A DNA stretch of 8,244 nt, taken from the NCBI GenBank assembly GCA_024405645.1, contig JAKSOJ010000045.1, positions 1 to 8,244 on the forward strand, given 5' to 3'. Source of the DNA: Phascolarctobacterium sp. (GTDB lineage: Bacteria > Bacillota > Negativicutes > Acidaminococcales > Acidaminococcaceae). This document shows, in pieces, positions 5,349-8,244 of this stretch; the stretch's first letter is position 1, and each line of letters begins with the position of its first letter. Position numbers and translations under genes: made by a program. The notes beneath the pieces are model-generated. The model saw only the letters and a program-made list of their open reading frames with translations, had not been told where the DNA came from and made no database searches.

Positions 5349-5387
5349 AAAAACGCTGAAATCCAAAAAGGTTTCAGCGTTTTTTAT
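5349..5387. terminator. bidirectional terminator between convergent operons
   Basis: AACGCTGAAA (5352-5361) pairs with TTTCAGCGTT (5372-5381), with CC/GG extending the stem after a bulged T. T's follow on the plus side and a run of A's precedes it. It ends the M20 operon from the left and the phosphatase operon (stop at 5397) from the right. Confidence 0.93.
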
Positions 5388-5396
5388 TATGAAATT

Positions 5397-6668
5397 TTAA
5401 TTTTGTGCGCGTTTATCAAAATAATTAACAAACTTGTCCCAATCATAGAGACCATCTTCATTGCGCTTCAATCCCTTAATAACCAGAGGTTCCTTCACGG
5501 GAGGATTATGAAGTGTTAAAATCTCGAGATTTCTTAATTGCTTATCACTAGCATAAACCATACTAAAGCTTGCATAGAGCTTGCCATCTGCACCTTTGCG
5601 CTTTTCAATAACCAATTTGCTACCGATAGGAACATAATTAGTTATAGTTTGGGGAAGTTCGTGGTCTTCAACCTCGAGAACCGTAAGCAAAGTACCTACG
5701 TTGGTATCGTGTCCACATAGAAAAGTAATCCTTTGATTGGATTTAAGTCCTTTAGCAATTTCAGGCAATAAATTTCTTGTCATGTTTTTAGCAAATGCCG
5801 GATTTTTCCACATAAGCGAACCACCATCAGACAAGAATTTGCCTGCAGCCTTAAGCGCTCTAGTGGGTTTAGATATATTCCAAACAACCTCTTTATCATT
5901 TGGATTATCATAATAGCGCATAATCACACAATCGGCCAAAGAATATGGCTTACGCATAGCATCATTGCTAAATATTCTATTTTTATGAGCTGTAATCTCA
6001 AATTTACTACCATCCATTTGCTTAATACCCTCTTTTTTAGCAAATGGAGAGTTTTTAAAATCTACAATACGCTCTATTTCTCGAATATCTTGCACCCTAT
6101 TTTTGTAAAATGCCTTCTGCCCTTGACCATTTTCTAAAAGGTCATACCATTGAGTAGCTTGCTTCAAGAGTGCTTCATCAGTAAATCTTGATGATGGCAG
6201 AAAAACAGGATCTCTTTCGTCAATACCCAAATGATATTCTATCTCTATATCAGCAATAGGAGCTAGTCCACTAGCAAAATGTTTCGCGGTCGCAATTGTA
6301 CGTTGAAAGGAATTAGCATAAAAGCGTACATCGTCTTTAGCAGGATGCCAGTCAGCAGGAATAAACTTCTCATCCTCTAGATAAGCGCGATAGTACTCAC
6401 CCATTAATGTTTCCGCTGCCCCACCCTTATAAGTCAAATGCCCAGCTGGCACTTCTGCCATATTCCATTGCCTATTACTATGAGTAGCCGTTACATCATC
6501 CTTGCCAACCAAGCTTGCGCGAATGTTATGTCTACTAAAAACAAGTAGCTTTTCTAAAGTATAACCTTTTTCGGTTAAAACAGATGCTGCATTGGCGACA
6601 CACGCAAAACTAGAAAGCAACACAGCTAATCCAATAGCAGTAATATTTTTTCTCATAGCGATTTTCAT
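5397..6668 (-). CDS. exported histidine acid phosphatase, glucose-1-phosphatase (Agp)-like
   Basis: The precursor has 423 residues. A Sec signal peptide is clear: basic start, hydrophobic core at about 9-22, and VANA before residue 28. C23 does not sit in a lipobox, so a soluble periplasmic enzyme is expected. The branch-2 histidine phosphatase motif is 'SRHNIRAS', with nucleophile H47 and phosphate-binding R46 and R50; 'NSFQRTIATA' supplies another arginine, and 'CGHDTN' holds H320 and proton donor D321. The RHN form, 'GHLTYKGG', 'PIGSKLV' and 'QLRN...LTL' track E. coli Agp rather than phytase AppA (RHGVRAP), so hydrolysis of glucose-1-phosphate or related phosphate esters is likely. The ATG overlaps the preceding stop (ATGA, 6668-6665) and AGGA lies three bases upstream, so translation is coupled to the glucosaminidase gene. 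A second Met four codons on lacks an SD at suitable distance. Substrate remains inferred. Confidence 0.9.
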   Translation of the reverse strand: MKIAMRKNITAIGLAVLLSSFACVANAASVLTEKGYTLEKLLVFSRHNIRASLVGKDDVTATHSNRQWNMAEVPAGHLTYKGGAAETLMGEYYRAYLEDEKFIPADWHPAKDDVRFYANSFQRTIATAKHFASGLAPIADIEIEYHLGIDERDPVFLPSSRFTDEALLKQATQWYDLLENGQGQKAFYKNRVQDIREIERIVDFKNSPFAKKEGIKQMDGSKFEITAHKNRIFSNDAMRKPYSLADCVIMRYYDNPNDKEVVWNISKPTRALKAAGKFLSDGGSLMWKNPAFAKNMTRNLLPEIAKGLKSNQRITFLCGHDTNVGTLLTVLEVEDHELPQTITNYVPIGSKLVIEKRKGADGKLYASFSMVYASDKQLRNLEILTLHNPPVKEPLVIKGLKRNEDGLYDWDKFVNYFDKRAQN

Positions 6669-7786
6669 AAATCCTTTTTAGTTTGCAGTTCCTTAAGCAA
6701 GTCTAAATCTTTTTGACCTTCTTCTACCTTGCCAAGTTTTTTAAGCAAGTTGCCACGATTATAAAGTGCCAAAGTGTCATTTGCATCCATTCTCAGCACT
6801 TGAGAATACATAATAATAGCAGGTCTATTCTTCCCTAAGAAAGCCAATTCATAAGCCTTCCCGCGAATGGCATCTTTGTTCAAAGGATTTACCTTCAAAA
6901 GACTATCATAAACATCAATTGCCTTAGAATCCCTACCCCAATCATTGTACAAAGAAGCCAATTCCATGTAAGCATTCTCTTTCTTAGGATCTAAAGCTAT
7001 TGCTTTGTCATAAGCTTTGACCGCATCCTTGTATTGAGCATGGTTACTAGCCAATTTAGCTAACTCATACCAAGCATCATAGCTCTTTTCATTCATGGCT
7101 GCTTTTTTCTTAACTTCATCCAACAAGCCTACGTTATGATCGCCATTTTTAGCTTGTTCCCACAGCAGGAGAATTTCTTCGCCATAATGTTTTCCTGGTA
7201 CTGCCCAACGACCATTCAAATCGGTCCAATACTTCATGTTTCCATAGAAATCAGGATGTCTTTCGATAACCAATTGATAACGGGGATCTATCAACTCTTG
7301 AACAGGAGCCTCTTTTTGAGCATAAACCAAAAGATGCTGCAGATGCGCCCTAACGCCTAATTGAGGAGTTTCGAAATAGTGCCCTTTTACAGTTGCACTA
7401 GTTGTACCCAGCCCACAATAATTGTTTTGTTCAGGAACTACAGTGCCACCATAACAGAACCAACCTGTTTCCTTAATGGCTTGGCAAAGAGCAATATCAG
7501 AACGAATCCCCTCTATTGCACCCTCTTGATAATAATGATGAACTAGCTCTTCCACAGAGCAGTTTAATTTGGTAGTAGGCGTATTCGCATTAATATAAGC
7601 TACCATTTGGCTTTCTGTAACCTCAGGAGTTCCTTTAATGGTAACTTTATCAGTAGCTTCTACCGGCCAAGACATCAATGGCTTATATTCACTATTTTCT
7701 ACAACAGTATTATCTGCTGCAAAACAATTTAGAGATGCACAAGCAAGAATTATTGCAGCTATATTTAAAAATTTATTGTATTTCAT
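6665..7786 (-). CDS. exported GH73-like glucosaminidase with C-terminal TPR repeats
   Basis: The precursor has 373 residues. The signal peptide spans about 1-23 (KYNK start, hydrophobic 7-20, likely cleavage after CFA). A glucosaminidase/lysozyme-like domain covers about 75-215: 'IRSDIALCQAIKETGW' places the probable catalytic acid at E106, followed by 'NNYCGLG' and 'FETPQLGVRAHLQHLL', as in GH73 peptidoglycan hydrolases that cut the glycan chain. Cysteines at 76, 101, 111 and 124 in this domain could form disulfides in an oxidising compartment. About four TPR-type helical repeats follow at roughly 235-365 ('DAWYELAKLA..HAQYKDAVKAYDKAIALDP' pattern), a protein-binding platform. The ATG at 7786 has GGAGGG at 7795-7790. 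It is first of two genes, overlapping the phosphatase gene by four bases. Cell-wall turnover is the likely role. The fusion of enzyme and TPR suggests recruitment to a wall or envelope complex, which is inference. Confidence 0.85.
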   Translation of the reverse strand: MKYNKFLNIAAIILACASLNCFAADNTVVENSEYKPLMSWPVEATDKVTIKGTPEVTESQMVAYINANTPTTKLNCSVEELVHHYYQEGAIEGIRSDIALCQAIKETGWFCYGGTVVPEQNNYCGLGTTSATVKGHYFETPQLGVRAHLQHLLVYAQKEAPVQELIDPRYQLVIERHPDFYGNMKYWTDLNGRWAVPGKHYGEEILLLWEQAKNGDHNVGLLDEVKKKAAMNEKSYDAWYELAKLASNHAQYKDAVKAYDKAIALDPKKENAYMELASLYNDWGRDSKAIDVYDSLLKVNPLNKDAIRGKAYELAFLGKNRPAIIMYSQVLRMDANDTLALYNRGNLLKKLGKVEEGQKDLDLLKELQTKKDL

Positions 7787-7833
7787 GTTCCCTCCGATTG
7801 AGCCTTCTCCAATACATAAGTATTTATATATCT

Positions 7834-7842
7834 ATTATACCA
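7834..7842 (-). promoter_or_regulatory. extended -10 promoter of the glucosaminidase-phosphatase operon
   Basis: On the minus strand TGG-TATAAT (7842-7834) is an extended -10. The best -35 is a poor TTATAT at 7863-7858 with an 18-base spacer. The leader of about 40 bases contains the inverted repeat AATAC-ATAA-GTATT (7811-7824). Confidence 0.6.
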
Positions 7843-7861
7843 CTACTGTAAATATGGATAT

Positions 7862-7890
7862 AAAAAAGACCTTGGATTAAACCAAGGTCT
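7862..7890 (-). terminator. intrinsic terminator of the right-edge membrane protein gene
   Basis: Read on the minus strand, AGACCTTGG (7890-7882) pairs with CCAAGGTCT (7875-7867) around TTTAAT and is followed by a T run (7867-7862). There is no T run on the plus side, so it is one-directional. It lies directly upstream of the glucosaminidase promoter. Confidence 0.9.
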
Positions 7891-7902
7891 CAAAAGCAGT
7901 TG

Positions 7903-8244
7903 CTATAGATTTGCATACTGGGCTAGCAGGTAAAGATACATAGCACCAGCAATGATACAACCATAATAATGAACTATGCAATGTTGGAAGGAACGAACAA
8001 TGTAACCAACAACTGGCAGCAAACCTACCGTATGACTTATAATTGCATCTATTAACATAGTAGCAATCAAAAAGCCAACATAATTGGTGCCGCAGCCTAT
8101 AATTACTGGCACTGCCACATCCCAAAATTGATAAGAAAAACCGCTAAGTTCGGTAATGCGATAGCAAAGGTGACCCCATACCGCAAAGCTTGTTGCCCAA
8201 ATTATTTCCGGGGCAATAACCGGAATATAGGACTCTGCAAAAGC
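7903..8244 (-). CDS. multi-pass membrane protein, unrecognised, C-terminal part
   Basis: The frame is open from the window edge at 8244 down to TAG at 7905-7903, giving at least 113 residues; the true start lies beyond the window. The visible part is hydrophobic, with likely membrane segments around 'IPVIAPEIIWATSFAVW', 'VAVPVIIGCGTNYVGFLIAT', 'IISHTVGLLPVVGYIV' and 'YYGCIIAGAMYLYLLAQ'. Aromatic and histidine residues are frequent. The GTG at 8118-8116 is only an internal valine: the same reading frame continues upstream through sensible membrane-protein sequence, and no good SD precedes it. A terminator follows 12 bases after the stop. I do not recognise the family. Possibilities include an integral membrane enzyme or transporter; the missing N-terminal part is needed to decide. 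Confidence 0.7.
   Translation of the reverse strand, partial: AFAESYIPVIAPEIIWATSFAVWGHLCYRITELSGFSYQFWDVAVPVIIGCGTNYVGFLIATMLIDAIISHTVGLLPVVGYIVRSFQHCIVHYYGCIIAGAMYLYLLAQYANL

Noticed and set aside
7877..8125. Alternative minus-strand frame overlapping the right-edge membrane protein
   Set aside because: It overlaps the terminator stem and gives a cysteine/tryptophan-rich unlikely product. The neighbouring frame stays open to the window edge with coherent membrane segments and stops before the terminator.

Overview
The window reads as chromosome of a low-GC, diderm (Gram-negative-type) Firmicute, most likely a Negativicute of the Acidaminococcaceae type. This is inferred from AT-rich intergenic DNA, Firmicute-style AGGAGG ribosome binding sites, U-tailed hairpin terminators, and two Sec-exported soluble enzymes. 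One of these, a periplasmic-type histidine acid phosphatase, suits a cell with a periplasm. No taxon can be proved from the sequence alone. There are no insertion sequences, phage genes, CRISPR arrays or rRNA.

Layout. (1) 1-430: the 3' end of a tRNA-modifying ThiF/MoeB-fold enzyme (TcdA type) ending in a bidirectional terminator. (2) 442-606, minus strand: a complete miniature transcription unit with near-consensus promoter, 14-bp palindrome, strong Shine-Dalgarno (SD) sequence, a 25-codon single-pass membrane peptide and terminator. It is divergent from (3) a LysR-family regulator (782-1663). (4) tRNA-Gly(CCC) with encoded CCA (1752-1825) and terminator. (5) A monocistronic Rrf2/IscR-type regulator (1942-2361) with a cysteine cluster and a palindrome over its own -10 box. 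(6) An operon at 2577-5387: promoter, M20-family amidohydrolase, DUF3100-type membrane protein, and a small multi-pass membrane protein overlapping it by one base. (7) A convergent minus-strand operon at 7842-5349: an exported GH73-like glucosaminidase fused to TPR repeats, overlapping by 4 bases (ATGA) an exported glucose-1-phosphatase (Agp)-like histidine acid phosphatase. (8) The 3' part of an unrecognised multi-pass membrane protein on the minus strand (7903 to the window end), with its own terminator.

How the parts may work together. The M20 / DUF3100 / small membrane protein operon looks like an uptake-and-hydrolysis module: a two-subunit membrane protein of unknown function moves a substrate that the cytosolic hydrolase cleaves. 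This parallels E. coli AbgT with AbgAB but uses an unrelated, uncharacterised membrane pair. The GH73-TPR / phosphatase operon puts a cell-wall hydrolase and a sugar-phosphate-type phosphatase in the same extracytoplasmic compartment under coupled translation. The best candidates for undescribed biology are the M20-DUF3100-small-subunit module and the 25-residue membrane peptide beside the LysR gene.
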